Origin: Verrucomicrobiales bacterium | Lineage (GTDB): Bacteria; Verrucomicrobiota; Verrucomicrobiia; Verrucomicrobiales; DEV007 | NCBI GenBank assembly: GCA_002726915.1 | Contig: PBSY01000058.1 | Coordinates: 52,101 to 116,100 of the forward strand | Direction: 5' to 3' | DNA: 64,000 nt | Shown: piece after piece, positions 38,101 to 46,205 of the stretch | Layout of the letters: every line of letters begins with the position of its first letter | Numbering within the stretch: position 1 is the first letter of the stretch | The notes under the pieces: generated by a model | Database searches by the model: none | The model's input: only the letters and a program-made list of their open reading frames with translations | What the model was told of the DNA's origin: nothing | Program-made: the position numbers and the translations under genes

Positions 38101-40538
38101 TGGGCCGTGATCTGGTAAAGAAAGTTTCGTCCTGCGATACCTTGAGCCGTGAGAGGGCTGCTAATTACGGGAGGAGCGAACTCGTCGGTCAGGATCGTCC
38201 CAATTCCTTCGCCATCAAGAATAATGGCATTGAATGGACTGCTCAAGACGACAGAAAAAGCCTCGTCGTCTTCTACGTCAGTTTCCCCAATTACCGGAAC
38301 TGTAATTGTTTTTGATACCTCACCAGTGGCAAATGAAAGCGTCCCAGAAACTCCAGTAAAGTCGGCCGGCGCTGAGGCCGTAGCGTCGAAGGTGGTGTAG
38401 TCGACCGAAGTCACCTCCGCAGCTTCGGCACTTAGAGTTACGGTGAATACAGCATCAGTCGTTCCGCTGTCTCCCTCAGTAACCGTCACGTCATTGATTG
38501 AGAACTGTTCGTCTGGCAGATCAAAGGCTTCTGTCACAGTGAGGCTATTAGGGTCGCCACTATCACTTGCTGAAAAGCCCATGCCCCGCTTGGCAAAGGC
38601 CTGCCAGATCAAGTCGCTGTTGACTCCACCATTGTTGACTTGATCCGCTAGAAGAATCGCATCGCGTGCTTCAAGATAAGTCGGAGTCGCTGGTTGCAGC
38701 TTTAAGCCGTCCATGACCAACTGGAGCGCTATGTTATTTCCGCCGGAACCTTGGTAGATGTCTGAGTCGAATCCATGAAAATCCACGAGCTTCCAGTACA
38801 TCTCCCAGAGAATTGAACACCATACAAATCCGATGCCATGAGGAACACTCAGACCCGAAGGAAGGTCTCCATAGGTGTATTCGTTGACCGACAAATCAGT
38901 CGTGTATGGACGCGGACGAATTCCGCTGCCGGTGGCAGGCTGACCCAACACATAATGGCCAACCGAACGACTCAAGTCTGAGGGTTGGCCCGGTTTGGCC
39001 GTTAAGGCGAGCCCCCACCAATCACTCCAGCCTTCACCCATCCCCCGGCTTTGGCTTGCCGAGAGAGCACTGGAATTCGCGGCACCACCGGTCAGGCGGT
39101 TGGAGACCCCGTGGCCATATTCATGGATGATGATGACGTTATCGAGATCACTATCGCGGTTCGGAGTCGTATTCGTCCAAACAAACATCTGCATGCGAGG
39201 ATTAGAACCGTCAGGCGGGGTCCCAAAATTAGCATTATTCGTGCCTGAACCATCCTGAGCATCAGCCTCGACCGGATCAGAACCAGCCCCGCCATTACCG
39301 TAATTATTTTCCTGAAAATTGCCGGCCGCCTCGTCGAATCCATACTGGTAGTGGATATCATGCAGAATATTATTCCAGTAGAAGAGGTTAGTGATGGCGC
39401 CGTCGAGATAAGTTGAGGGCTCCTCAGTAAGATCCAACGGATTGTCAAAATTCAGCGTGACCCCCCCTTCGGGTCGGCCTCCTCCCGAATTATTAGCATC
39501 GGTGTCATCCTGTGCATTAACATTATTACCTCTCGTATCAGAGAACTCAGCACCGCTGATACCGTCTGTGTCATGCCAACCAAATGGAGATGCCGAAGCG
39601 TCCTCAGGACCGACCACCAATTGCCTCCCTCCATCTAGGGGAGTTTCGTTAGGGAAAGGAAAGACGCGATAATTCGCGTGAGCATACCAGTTTGAACGGC
39701 TCAAAATATCACCAGACTCGGCATCGATATTCACATCCATCCATCGAGCACTGTCCGGTAAGTGAATGACCGCATTCCAAACGAGGCGAGTAGTTTCCTC
39801 TGCTTGCGGCAGATACATCAATTTTGCTGGGATGGGATCCTGTGAAATCCCTCCTCCTTCAAACACCATTGCCTGCTCAGGCCCCTTCGCCATCTGCCTT
39901 ACAGCTAGCATTTCATCCGAGCGGACCACTCCCAGATCAGCGGCTGCCAACTGGATAGCTTTTACCGCATCGATCTGCGGGTCCCTAATATTGATTTCAG
40001 AGTCCAAGTCACGGACAAAACGATTGTGGAGACTAAGTATTGTCCCGTTAGGCCCGACGTTCGCACTGGCATCTCCGTTGTAGACCTCGATCCCTCCAAT
40101 TCGCTGACGAAAATAGAGATGAGTAATTCCATTATGGCGGCTTACTGATTGTGAGTTCAGAACAACATCATCAAAATCGTTCAGCGTGTAGCCTTTTTCT
40201 GAATCGCGTTCCCGCATCCACCTAATGACAGACTCCCACGAATCTTCAGCGGCGCTGACCTCGCCCGGGCCTGAAGCGTAATTCACCAGCCCTCCCGCAT
40301 TCAGCACCTCTCGGGTACGCGGTCTAAGATAGGTGTTACCGACTTCCAGCTGGCGAGGTCTCAAGCGTTCCGCTAAGGCTTGAACCCTGTCACGACGGGA
40401 TGCTGATGGTGGAGGATCTGATACTACTCCGGTCTCCGAATCCGCTTTTTCTTCCCTTTCAGACAACGGCCGTATGACAACAACTGAGATCAGAAGCAGG
40501 AGTACAAAAAATGAGGATAGCAACGCTGCCGGTCTCAT
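35181..40538 (-). CDS. Secreted M36 (fungalysin) metallopeptidase with Calx-beta and repeat domains
   Basis: 1785 residues. N-terminal signal or anchor (RPAALLSSFFVLLLLISVVVI), FTP-like propeptide region (about 60-270), M36 catalytic domain with zinc motif HEYGH at 472-476 and a downstream GMGEGWSDWWGLAL supplying the third ligand. A Calx-beta domain (about 680-785, VTEGDSGTTDAVFTVTLS) follows, then putative-Ig (He_PIG) modules with TATGILSGTPTEVGTFTV-type segments alternating with four copies of a jelly-roll-like repeat, and a C-terminal domain common in Verrucomicrobia surface proteins (NLEKYAYNMELDSL ... WTLQYIRRKGSG). Predicted secreted or surface protease attached to matrix or glycan. 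Confidence 0.92.
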   Translation of the reverse strand: MRPAALLSSFFVLLLLISVVVIRPLSEREEKADSETGVVSDPPPSASRRDRVQALAERLRPRQLEVGNTYLRPRTREVLNAGGLVNYASGPGEVSAAEDSWESVIRWMRERDSEKGYTLNDFDDVVLNSQSVSRHNGITHLYFRQRIGGIEVYNGDASANVGPNGTILSLHNRFVRDLDSEINIRDPQIDAVKAIQLAAADLGVVRSDEMLAVRQMAKGPEQAMVFEGGGISQDPIPAKLMYLPQAEETTRLVWNAVIHLPDSARWMDVNIDAESGDILSRSNWYAHANYRVFPFPNETPLDGGRQLVVGPEDASASPFGWHDTDGISGAEFSDTRGNNVNAQDDTDANNSGGGRPEGGVTLNFDNPLDLTEEPSTYLDGAITNLFYWNNILHDIHYQYGFDEAAGNFQENNYGNGGAGSDPVEADAQDGSGTNNANFGTPPDGSNPRMQMFVWTNTTPNRDSDLDNVIIIHEYGHGVSNRLTGGAANSSALSASQSRGMGEGWSDWWGLALTAKPGQPSDLSRSVGHYVLGQPATGSGIRPRPYTTDLSVNEYTYGDLPSGLSVPHGIGFVWCSILWEMYWKLVDFHGFDSDIYQGSGGNNIALQLVMDGLKLQPATPTYLEARDAILLADQVNNGGVNSDLIWQAFAKRGMGFSASDSGDPNSLTVTEAFDLPDEQFSINDVTVTEGDSGTTDAVFTVTLSAEAAEVTSVDYTTFDATASAPADFTGVSGTLSFATGEVSKTITVPVIGETDVEDDEAFSVVLSSPFNAIILDGEGIGTILTDEFAPPVISSPLTAQGIAGRNFLYQITAQNVPRSFALGGTVPPGMTIDTTTGVINWTPSISESVSVSISATNPAGTNTKTLVIEVSDDPIKDALDTGLPIQNGNPPWFLQAEVTLDGVDAAQSGAIDDSEATWFELTVDGPDTLRFWWKVSSELGFDYLRLKDDGTTVAQISGEQDWEASAYTVPAGTHLIRWSYEKDMSVVNGSDASWVDLISLDSEDLRPVIISRALVTGIKEKLFSHQIETTHSAASFSIAGALPAGLSLDTATGILSGTPTEVGTFTVTIGATNTTGTAEQILTVEIQDPVGMSSALDTGLTITSGPIPWFIQTEMTYDGVDAAQSGDVDDGESTWFEIPIAGPDTLTFWWKVSSESGIDVLRLLDDGVEVRSVSGEEDWREVNYEVAAGVHTMRWVYEKDPVISVGSDTAWVDQIVLATTGQLSDAIDNSSVDPFTSDPQWFRQTTTTFDGVDAAQSGNASDEEITFLDFSVEGPDTIAFQWKVSSEANYDYLRFKVDGTEIAAIAGEVGWERVVHELPSGTHALRWEFDKDQYVSAGSDAGWLDDVALLSSDFRPFITSASEVFGKVGVPFFYQIQTSQPATSFSSGTLSAGLSLNTSTGLISGTPTGFSTTNVSVTATNASGSDTQAVSIVISNLGEALDMELPVSTGSPSWFYETTTTHDGVDAAQSGDVNDGEISYFDFDVVGPDTVNFWWKVSSEAGIDGLIFSLDGTAITSITGEIDWTQYSYAIPEGNHSLRWEYFKNGQLSVGSDSGWVDEISFQSIPLPQVITFPAIPNQALSNTFALSATGGGSGNPVTFAITSGPATIDSSNILRFTGSGTVTVAASQAGSQRHVPAENVSRTFTVATAQILFDGVATAAGLGGSDALPSATPYGGSVTNLEKYAYNMELDSLDLRTMVDGGSSGLPLLQTEVGDTPCWTLQYIRRKGSGLAYTPKTSTTLVSGSFVAVSEAGTVVSIDEDWERVEICAPMPDGPLFVIVEVSVP
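35848..37900 (-). repeat. Four copies of a ~125-residue protein repeat inside the M36 gene
   Basis: Copies lie near 37521-37900, 36878-37250, 36475-36865 and 35848-36213 (estimated ends). Each carries W-F, DGVDAAQSG, a D-x-E segment, GPDT-x-x-F-W/Q-WKVSSE, SG/TGE-x-x-W, RW-x-x-x-K and GSD-x-x-W-x-D. Three He_PIG-like modules separate them unevenly; copies 2 and 3 are directly adjacent. This repeat is seen in other PVC extracellular proteins. It is protein-level duplication, not a CRISPR or DNA repeat. Confidence 0.85.
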
Positions 40539-40667
40539 AAGTCGGCTTAGACAATAACAAGTCTATGAAAGTTACGCCTCTAGAGCAAAGAAAAGCGACC
40601 CGACAAACCGACGAAAAAACGAATTCACGCCATAGAATAAGAAATTGATGAGCCCCATGATCAACTC

Positions 40668-41618
40668 ATGTCAAAATTCACGAGTTTCTTGACGGTGTTA
40701 TCGTTTTGCCTCCTCGAACCCGGTTTTACCCAAAAAGTAAAAGCCCCTAAGAAGCATGAAGTCTATTCTGTTAACGTTCCTGCCCCGACCTGGGCAGGAA
40801 TTCGATATGGTGACCACGAGCGACACATTATGGATGTTTGGAAAGCGGAGAGCGACAGCCCCACCCCTGTCGCCTTTGTAATTCACGGAGGAGGTTGGCA
40901 GGGTGGTTCCAAGGAACGCATTGATCGATTCGTAAATCCCACTGCCCTTATCGAGGCCGAGATCTCAGTCGTAGCGATTAACTATCGCTACGTAAAACAA
41001 GCCGTCGAAGAAGGAATCGAGCCACCCGTGAAAGCTCCTCTTCACGACGCAGCTCGCGCCCTGCAATTTGTTCGTAGCAAAGCCGAAGAATGGAACTTTG
41101 ATAAGGGCCGAATCGGAGCCGCCGGCGGATCAGCCGGCGCTTGCTCCAGCCTATGGCTTAGCTTCCATGATGATCTCGCCGATCCTGAAAGCGACGACCC
41201 CGTCGCCCAGGAATCGACCCGCCTCTGGTGTGCAGCCGTCAGCGGTGCCCAGACGACACTCGATCCAAAGCAGATGAGGGAATGGACTCCCAACAGTCGC
41301 TACGGGGGCCATGCCTTTAATGTCCCAAAGTTTGATGACTTCATCGCAAAGCGGGAAGAATTACTTTCATGGATCGAAGCATTCTCTCCCTACTCACTCG
41401 TGAGCCAAGACGATCCGCCTATCTACATGACCTACGGCGTAGCACCTGCAATCGGAGAAGAACAAAAAGACCCGACTCACACCTCAAACTTCGGAGTCAA
41501 GTTGCAGGAACGTCTCGAAGCCACGGGAGTTGCCTCGGAACTGGTTTATCCTGGAGCGCCAAACGTCACTCACGAAACCACGACAGATTTCCTGATCGCC
41601 ACCTTGAAGGCGAAGTAG
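40668..41618 (+). CDS. Secreted alpha/beta hydrolase (esterase/lipase, HSL-like)
   Basis: 316 residues with a signal peptide (MSKFTSFLTVLSFCLLEPGFT). Oxyanion motif VIHGGGWQGGSKE and nucleophile elbow GAAGGSAGACSS place it in the BD-FAE/HSL group. The likely acid and His lie in DPPIYMTYGVAP and PNVTHETTTDF; the C-terminal His context is less typical. Distinct in sequence from the 24-kb esterase. It converges with the DUF1080 lipoprotein gene, 8 bases apart. Probable acyl-ester removal from glycans. Confidence 0.88.
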   Translation: MSKFTSFLTVLSFCLLEPGFTQKVKAPKKHEVYSVNVPAPTWAGIRYGDHERHIMDVWKAESDSPTPVAFVIHGGGWQGGSKERIDRFVNPTALIEAEISVVAINYRYVKQAVEEGIEPPVKAPLHDAARALQFVRSKAEEWNFDKGRIGAAGGSAGACSSLWLSFHDDLADPESDDPVAQESTRLWCAAVSGAQTTLDPKQMREWTPNSRYGGHAFNVPKFDDFIAKREELLSWIEAFSPYSLVSQDDPPIYMTYGVAPAIGEEQKDPTHTSNFGVKLQERLEATGVASELVYPGAPNVTHETTTDFLIATLKAK

Positions 41619-41626
41619 GGCTTTCT

Positions 41627-42361
41627 TTACTTCTTAAGCGTGATATTACGCCAGGCGACTTTCTTGCCGATTTTCTGCTTGTTCTTGCCAATACCGTGCA
41701 ACTGCAGCGCGACGTAGCCACTTGCGGTGAGATCGTCTTTAACATCTGCCGTTTGAACTCCATTGAGCCAAACTTGGAAACGGTCACCATTGGCAATGAT
41801 CTTGAAGTGGTTCCATTCGCCCTGCCTGAGAGAGCCGTCAGGCGCCTTGGCGTCATCCGGTGAGTGCAGGAAGCCACGGCCACCCTCCTCGTAAAGCGTG
41901 CCTGACCACGCTCGCTCCGAAGGGTCAATTTCAATTTGGTAACCCCAGAACCGGTCTTTTTCCCAGACCTTCTCGATGATGTCCTTGCTGCCGTCTTCCT
42001 TGAACCTTCCACCCCAACGCATAGTCGTGGTTTCTTCCGGGTAGGTCTTGCTGCGAATCTGAATACCAGAATTCAGCAACGGGTCGACTTTGAATTCCAC
42101 TTCGAGTTCGAAGTCACCATACATTTCGTTGGTGGCCAGAAAGCTATTCGGCAAGCCCGGCGCCGCCTCACCCACAATGGTTCCGTCTTCCACATAAAAG
42201 TTTCCACCGCCAAAATTCTGCCAACCATTCAGGGTTTCACCGTCGAACAAATCAACCGCTTCAGCTGCTACATTCCCACTTCCCAACTCAGCATTCGTAG
42301 GCGGCGAGCACGAAACCAAGAGAGCAAAAAAAAGAACAAGAAGATGTTTTAAGTATTTCAT
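41627..42361 (-). CDS. DUF1080 lipoprotein (3-keto-disaccharide hydrolase-like)
   Basis: I place the start at the ATG at 42361: MKYLKHLLVLFFALLVSCSPP has a good lipobox (L-V-S-C), so a lipoprotein, unlike the other two DUF1080 copies. 244 residues. Core landmarks are VDLFDGETLNGWQNFGGGN, FELEVEFKVDPLLNSGIQIR, YQIEIDPSERAWSGTLYEEG, GEWNHFKIIANG, VWLNGVQTADV and YVALQLHGIG. It follows the FecR anti-sigma gene on the same strand after 84 bases and may be read from the same transcript, linking it to the ECF regulon. Confidence 0.92.
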   Translation of the reverse strand: MKYLKHLLVLFFALLVSCSPPTNAELGSGNVAAEAVDLFDGETLNGWQNFGGGNFYVEDGTIVGEAAPGLPNSFLATNEMYGDFELEVEFKVDPLLNSGIQIRSKTYPEETTTMRWGGRFKEDGSKDIIEKVWEKDRFWGYQIEIDPSERAWSGTLYEEGGRGFLHSPDDAKAPDGSLRQGEWNHFKIIANGDRFQVWLNGVQTADVKDDLTASGYVALQLHGIGKNKQKIGKKVAWRNITLKK

Positions 42362-42445
42362 AAGATTATTGATCAAAGATAGAGGGCGCTCCCGCAATGT
42401 AAAAATACGGAAAAGAGACAATCCATAGTAGCGCTCAGACACCAA

Positions 42446-44014
42446 TCAATCGATGACGTGCCAGCGCGCGCTTTCCGAGACCGTGAATGATCCCATCAAC
42501 TTGTCAACCATGTGACGCCGAAGGCGCTCCAATTCATTGCGCTGAGCCTCGTCAGGTAGCTCCATCAGAAACAGCGGCCACTGTGGCTGACCCCAGTAGG
42601 TCTCTTCGTAGACCGCACCTTCTTTCTCCACCAATAAAATTCCCGAGGTCAACTTTCCTGCTACCTCTCCAAACAGTATATCCAACTGCACCGGACCATC
42701 ATTAATCTCCACCCACGGCCCCGAAGCAAATCCAGCTCTGGCGTTAAGGCAAGGCCACGCCGGGTAATTTTCCCGCGCCACCGGCATCACCTCGCGGAGA
42801 TCTGAGTCATAACGTGAACCATCGAAAACGGTCTTTCCGTTCACGGCCACGAGCAGATTGTTATCCGCATACCCCCAAAAGCGATAACGCCCTGACTGAG
42901 GCGGCTTTACCTGCCCTTGATACCAGATCAACCAACCTGATTCATTGATCACACGCGATGACACTCCCAGCCGAGGTGCAAACTTGTTGTAGGTACCGGC
43001 AACTCCAGCAAAACGAAGAGGCGCACTCCGGTCCATCCCTTTAAGGCAGGAGAAATCCTTGAATCCGGACTCGATCAGTGGCGCAAAGCACTGCCCCATC
43101 ACATCCACTTTAGAACGAATTGGCTGCTCCGGCAGCAAATGATCGTTAGGCAGAGAATATAGATGCCCAACAAGAGAACCCTCCGTCGGCACCAAAGCCC
43201 CCATCTCAAGTTCCGGCACCCCACTTGGCCCTTTCGAGGGCATCCGGGTATCGCCCTCGCGATCGAATTTCGCCAATTCACCAGCGGTCATAAAACTTTC
43301 CCCAACTTTTCCGCGGCCATCAAGCGAGATCAGCCCGTCGAGGACAAAGACTTGCGATCCTAGCGGCTCTGCGCTTACGACAAAACTCGTTCCCAAGTCC
43401 GTGATCTTGCGCTCCCGAGTTTCCACTACAAAACCAATCCCCTGCGGCGGCACATGAAGCTTCAAATCACCACGGCTTAGAAAAACTTGGTCAGCTGTTT
43501 GCACGGTCAACGACAACGGCGCTGTGGCAATGGCATGCACCCCGCTATCCCGAAAGACCAGTTCAACAATCCCCCTTTTCATGGTAAGGCGGTCCCCTTC
43601 CCTCAACGAGCCTCCAGAGGAAAGTTCAGCGCTTTCATTCACTTTGCCATCGCCATCAATGCGCAGCACCGAAGCGACACCGAGGTCGGCCGGCGCCCGG
43701 GATTGTCCTCCATTTCTGAACCAACCAAAAATTCCGAGAGCCAACGCAGCGGCCACTGCCCCGGTAAGCCACGCTCGCTGACGAAAAGGCTCAACCCGCA
43801 AGGAACCGGAATCATCATCAAAGTTAGAACTGCGGCCCATATCGGCAGCAGCTTCCTCGAGGTAGGCATCTGCTTTGAGTGCCCGCCTGAGATTCCTACG
43901 ACTATCGATTGCCTCATCCTGGCGGAGGTGCTGCGACAACTCCTCCGCTTCTTCTTCGGAAAGTTGGTCAAGCACGTAGCCCTGAATCAATTCTTCCAAT
44001 CGTTCTGTTTTCAT
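42446..44014 (-). CDS. FecR-type anti-sigma factor with C-terminal PA14-like domain
   Basis: 522 residues. Residues 1-75 are the cytoplasmic anti-sigma part (LEELIQGYVLDQLSEEEAEEL). One membrane helix follows near 78-96 (AWLTGAVAAALALGIFGWF), then a periplasmic FecR domain (about 115-235, GGSLREGDRLTMKRGIVELVF, ITDLGTSFVVSAE, VFVLDGLISLDGRGK). The C-terminal ~250 residues include LIWYQGQVKPPQSGRYRFWGYADNNLL, a PA14-like or related sugar-binding fold. It overlaps the sigma gene by 4 bases (ATGA). Inferred role: senses an envelope or glycan signal and releases the sigma factor. Confidence 0.88.
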   Translation of the reverse strand: MKTERLEELIQGYVLDQLSEEEAEELSQHLRQDEAIDSRRNLRRALKADAYLEEAAADMGRSSNFDDDSGSLRVEPFRQRAWLTGAVAAALALGIFGWFRNGGQSRAPADLGVASVLRIDGDGKVNESAELSSGGSLREGDRLTMKRGIVELVFRDSGVHAIATAPLSLTVQTADQVFLSRGDLKLHVPPQGIGFVVETRERKITDLGTSFVVSAEPLGSQVFVLDGLISLDGRGKVGESFMTAGELAKFDREGDTRMPSKGPSGVPELEMGALVPTEGSLVGHLYSLPNDHLLPEQPIRSKVDVMGQCFAPLIESGFKDFSCLKGMDRSAPLRFAGVAGTYNKFAPRLGVSSRVINESGWLIWYQGQVKPPQSGRYRFWGYADNNLLVAVNGKTVFDGSRYDSDLREVMPVARENYPAWPCLNARAGFASGPWVEINDGPVQLDILFGEVAGKLTSGILLVEKEGAVYEETYWGQPQWPLFLMELPDEAQRNELERLRRHMVDKLMGSFTVSESARWHVID

Positions 44015-44556
44015 AGTCCGGCAGGCTCGGATTTTAGTTCGGTTTCAACGCAGCGCATCAACTTGACGCGAAGACGCTGTAGTAATTTATAAAGACTGTT
44101 GGGAGATCGGGTCGACTGCGCCGCCATCTCCTTAACCGCACCGGGACCGCTGTAGGGAGCGAGAATGAGACGCTTGCGTTCGTCGGGTAATTTACTGAGG
44201 CAGGTCATCAAGGCGGCATACTCACGGGACAACTGATCGCCGCCCTTCTCCTCCGCATCTTCCTCGACAAGAATGCGCTCGACCAGTTCATCATCGAATA
44301 CATGCCGATCACGCACCAGCTTGCGGCGATGGCGAAAACTAATATTTCGAACGATCGTTTTAGCCCAGGGCAAGAACTCGTCGTAATGACGCAGCTGATC
44401 CTGTTTTTCCCAGATCACCACGCTGGCCTCCTGCATCACATCGTCTATGGGATTGACCGATGGCAGAATCAACCGCGAATAGGCTCGCAACTCCCGCGTG
44501 TGGCGAGCGAAAAGCTGCAACAACTGGCTGCCCTTCTCCTGACTTTGATCCCTCAT
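44011..44556 (-). CDS. ECF-type RNA polymerase sigma factor (Rhodopirellula/Verrucomicrobium family)
   Basis: 181 residues, with sigma-70 regions 2 and 4. Region 2 is LRAYSRLILPSVNPIDDVMQEASVVIW and WAKTIVRNISFRHRRK; region 4 is LSKLPDERKRLILAPYSGPGAVKEMA with SPNSLYKLLQRLRVKLMRCVE as the recognition helix. Length and the short inter-domain linker fit the PVC-specific ECF group (the TIGR02989 type). The FecR anti-sigma gene overlaps its stop. A copy of the GGCAGAATC-N11-GAGATAT motif lies directly upstream, so autoregulation is likely. Predicted to drive the sulfatase, lectin-like and cytochrome genes downstream. Confidence 0.93.
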   Translation of the reverse strand: MRDQSQEKGSQLLQLFARHTRELRAYSRLILPSVNPIDDVMQEASVVIWEKQDQLRHYDEFLPWAKTIVRNISFRHRRKLVRDRHVFDDELVERILVEEDAEEKGGDQLSREYAALMTCLSKLPDERKRLILAPYSGPGAVKEMAAQSTRSPNSLYKLLQRLRVKLMRCVETELKSEPAGL

Positions 44557-44563
44557 TTTATTT

Positions 44564-44590
44564 ATATCTCACTTCGTCGTCGATTCTGCC
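44564..44590 (-). promoter_or_regulatory. ECF-type promoter motif upstream of the sigma gene
   Basis: Minus-strand GGCAGAATC, an 11-base spacer, then GAGATAT. The second box ends 7 bases before the sigma ATG, so the mRNA leader would be very short or absent. It suggests that the sigma factor activates its own gene. Confidence 0.75.
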
Positions 44591-44658
44591 ATCTTTTTGG
44601 CAAAAATCGCCTCAAAGACTGGCCGTCCTGAATTCCTATCTTTGCTGCCGAAAAAATT

Positions 44659-44685
44659 GGCAGAATCAACTTTTGTTTGAGATAT
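44659..44685 (+). promoter_or_regulatory. ECF-type promoter motif upstream of the divergent sulfatase
   Basis: GGCAGAATC, 11 bases, GAGATAT, ending 13 bases before the sulfatase ATG at 44699. Same spacing as the copy on the opposite strand upstream of the sigma gene; the two are divergent with about 70 bases between them. Confidence 0.75.
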
Positions 44686-44698
44686 AAGCGCTAGACGC

Positions 44699-46129
44699 AT
44701 GAAACCCTTTTTTAAAATCCCCATCCTACTGACCGTTCTCTGGACCTGCGCAAGCTATGCGACCGACCAGCCCAATATCATCGTACTGCTCGCCGATGAC
44801 CTCGGCTACGGGGAACTGAGCTGCCAAGGAAGTAGGGACATCCCCACGCCTCACATCGATGCGATCGCCGCCAACGGTGTGCGCTTCACCGACGCCTATG
44901 TCGCCGGCCCTAACTGCAGCCCCTCGCGGGCCGGCTTCCTCACCGGACGCACTCCGACGCGTTTTGGCTATGAGTTCAATCCCATTGGGGCGGTGAACGA
45001 AGAACCCGGAATCGGCATGCCTGCTGCAGAAGTCACCATCGCCGAAGCTCTTCATAATGGTGGCTACACCACCGGCCTGATCGGAAAATGGCACCAGGGA
45101 GGCACCGCTCACTATCATCCGTTCCGTCACGGTTTTGATGAGTTCTTTGGTTTCACTCACGAAGGTCACTATTTCGTTCCCCCACCCTGGGACGGCACAA
45201 CGACCTTGCTTCGACGCAAGTTCCTTCCCGGCGGACCGACCGAGTCGGGCTATTATTACGGCGACAAGAAACTCCATTTCCACAATCTCCTGGGCAACGA
45301 ACCCGACTACGATGCGAACAACCCCATCGTCCGGGGTGGCCAGCCCGTTGTCGAAACCGAGTATCTCACCGACGCTCTCACCCGCGAGGCGGCCGACTTC
45401 ATTGATCGTCACGACGACAAACCATTCTTTCTCTTTCTTTCCTACAATGCGGTGCACAGCCCGCTCCAGGGAGCCAACGCCTACATGGAGAAATTTGCCC
45501 ACATCGAAGACATGCATCGTCGCATCTTCGCCGCCATGCTCGCGAACATGGATGACAGCGTTGGAGCTGTAATGGATCAACTCCGCAAGTCAGGCCTCGA
45601 AGAGGATACGCTGGTATTCTTCCTCAGTGACAACGGAGGCCCTACCCTCGAGCTCACGTCTTCCAACGGAGTCCTACGCGGGCAGAAAGGCCAGATGTAT
45701 GAGGGTGGTGTTCGCGTGCCCTTCGTCATGCAGTGGAAAGGCACCATTCCTCCGGGGCAAGTTTACGAAAACCCCATCAGCTCCTTCGACATCTTTGCCA
45801 CCGCCGCCGCCAACGCCGAACACGTCACCGCGCCCAAGCAGCTCGAAGGCGCGGATCTGATCCCCTACCTCACCGGCGAGAAAGAAGGCAGCCCTCACGA
45901 AACACTGTATTGGCGTCAGGGTGGTAAAGCCGGCCTTCGCCATGGTGACTGGAAGATCGTCCGCATGGGCAAAAGAAACGAATTTGGCAAATCCAAATGG
46001 GAACTCTACGACCTCTCCAAGGACATCTCGGAAGAAAACAATCTCGCCCAATCCAACCCGGAACGGCTCAAAGAATTGATTGGGATCTGGGAAACGATGA
46101 ACGACGAAATGAGCGAGCCTTTGTTTTAG
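44699..46129 (+). CDS. Sulfatase (formylglycine type), ECF-motif controlled
   Basis: 476 residues. Signal peptide MKPFFKIPILLTVLWTCASYA; metal site NIIVLLADDLGYGELSCQG; activation signature PNCSPSRAGFLTG with Cys73 (C-S-P-S-R); GKWHQGGT; FLSYNAVHSPLQ; VFFLSDNGGP. The start at 44699 is fixed by the promoter motif 13 bases upstream, which leaves a very short leader. First gene of a probable two-sulfatase unit (76 bases to the next). Substrate unknown; regulation by the adjacent sigma/anti-sigma pair is inferred. Confidence 0.95.
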   Translation: MKPFFKIPILLTVLWTCASYATDQPNIIVLLADDLGYGELSCQGSRDIPTPHIDAIAANGVRFTDAYVAGPNCSPSRAGFLTGRTPTRFGYEFNPIGAVNEEPGIGMPAAEVTIAEALHNGGYTTGLIGKWHQGGTAHYHPFRHGFDEFFGFTHEGHYFVPPPWDGTTTLLRRKFLPGGPTESGYYYGDKKLHFHNLLGNEPDYDANNPIVRGGQPVVETEYLTDALTREAADFIDRHDDKPFFLFLSYNAVHSPLQGANAYMEKFAHIEDMHRRIFAAMLANMDDSVGAVMDQLRKSGLEEDTLVFFLSDNGGPTLELTSSNGVLRGQKGQMYEGGVRVPFVMQWKGTIPPGQVYENPISSFDIFATAAANAEHVTAPKQLEGADLIPYLTGEKEGSPHETLYWRQGGKAGLRHGDWKIVRMGKRNEFGKSKWELYDLSKDISEENNLAQSNPERLKELIGIWETMNDEMSEPLF

Positions 46130-46205
46130 GACTCAGGCTCAGAGTGGGCAAATTCCCTGTTCCAGCTTCACTTACCCTAAAGACCCCTTCTAAAACCCAT
46201 TCCCC

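Noticed and set aside
44726-45580. 284-codon minus-strand ORF
   Set aside because: Shadow of the sulfatase at 44699; the sulfatase frame has all catalytic motifs and a promoter motif upstream.
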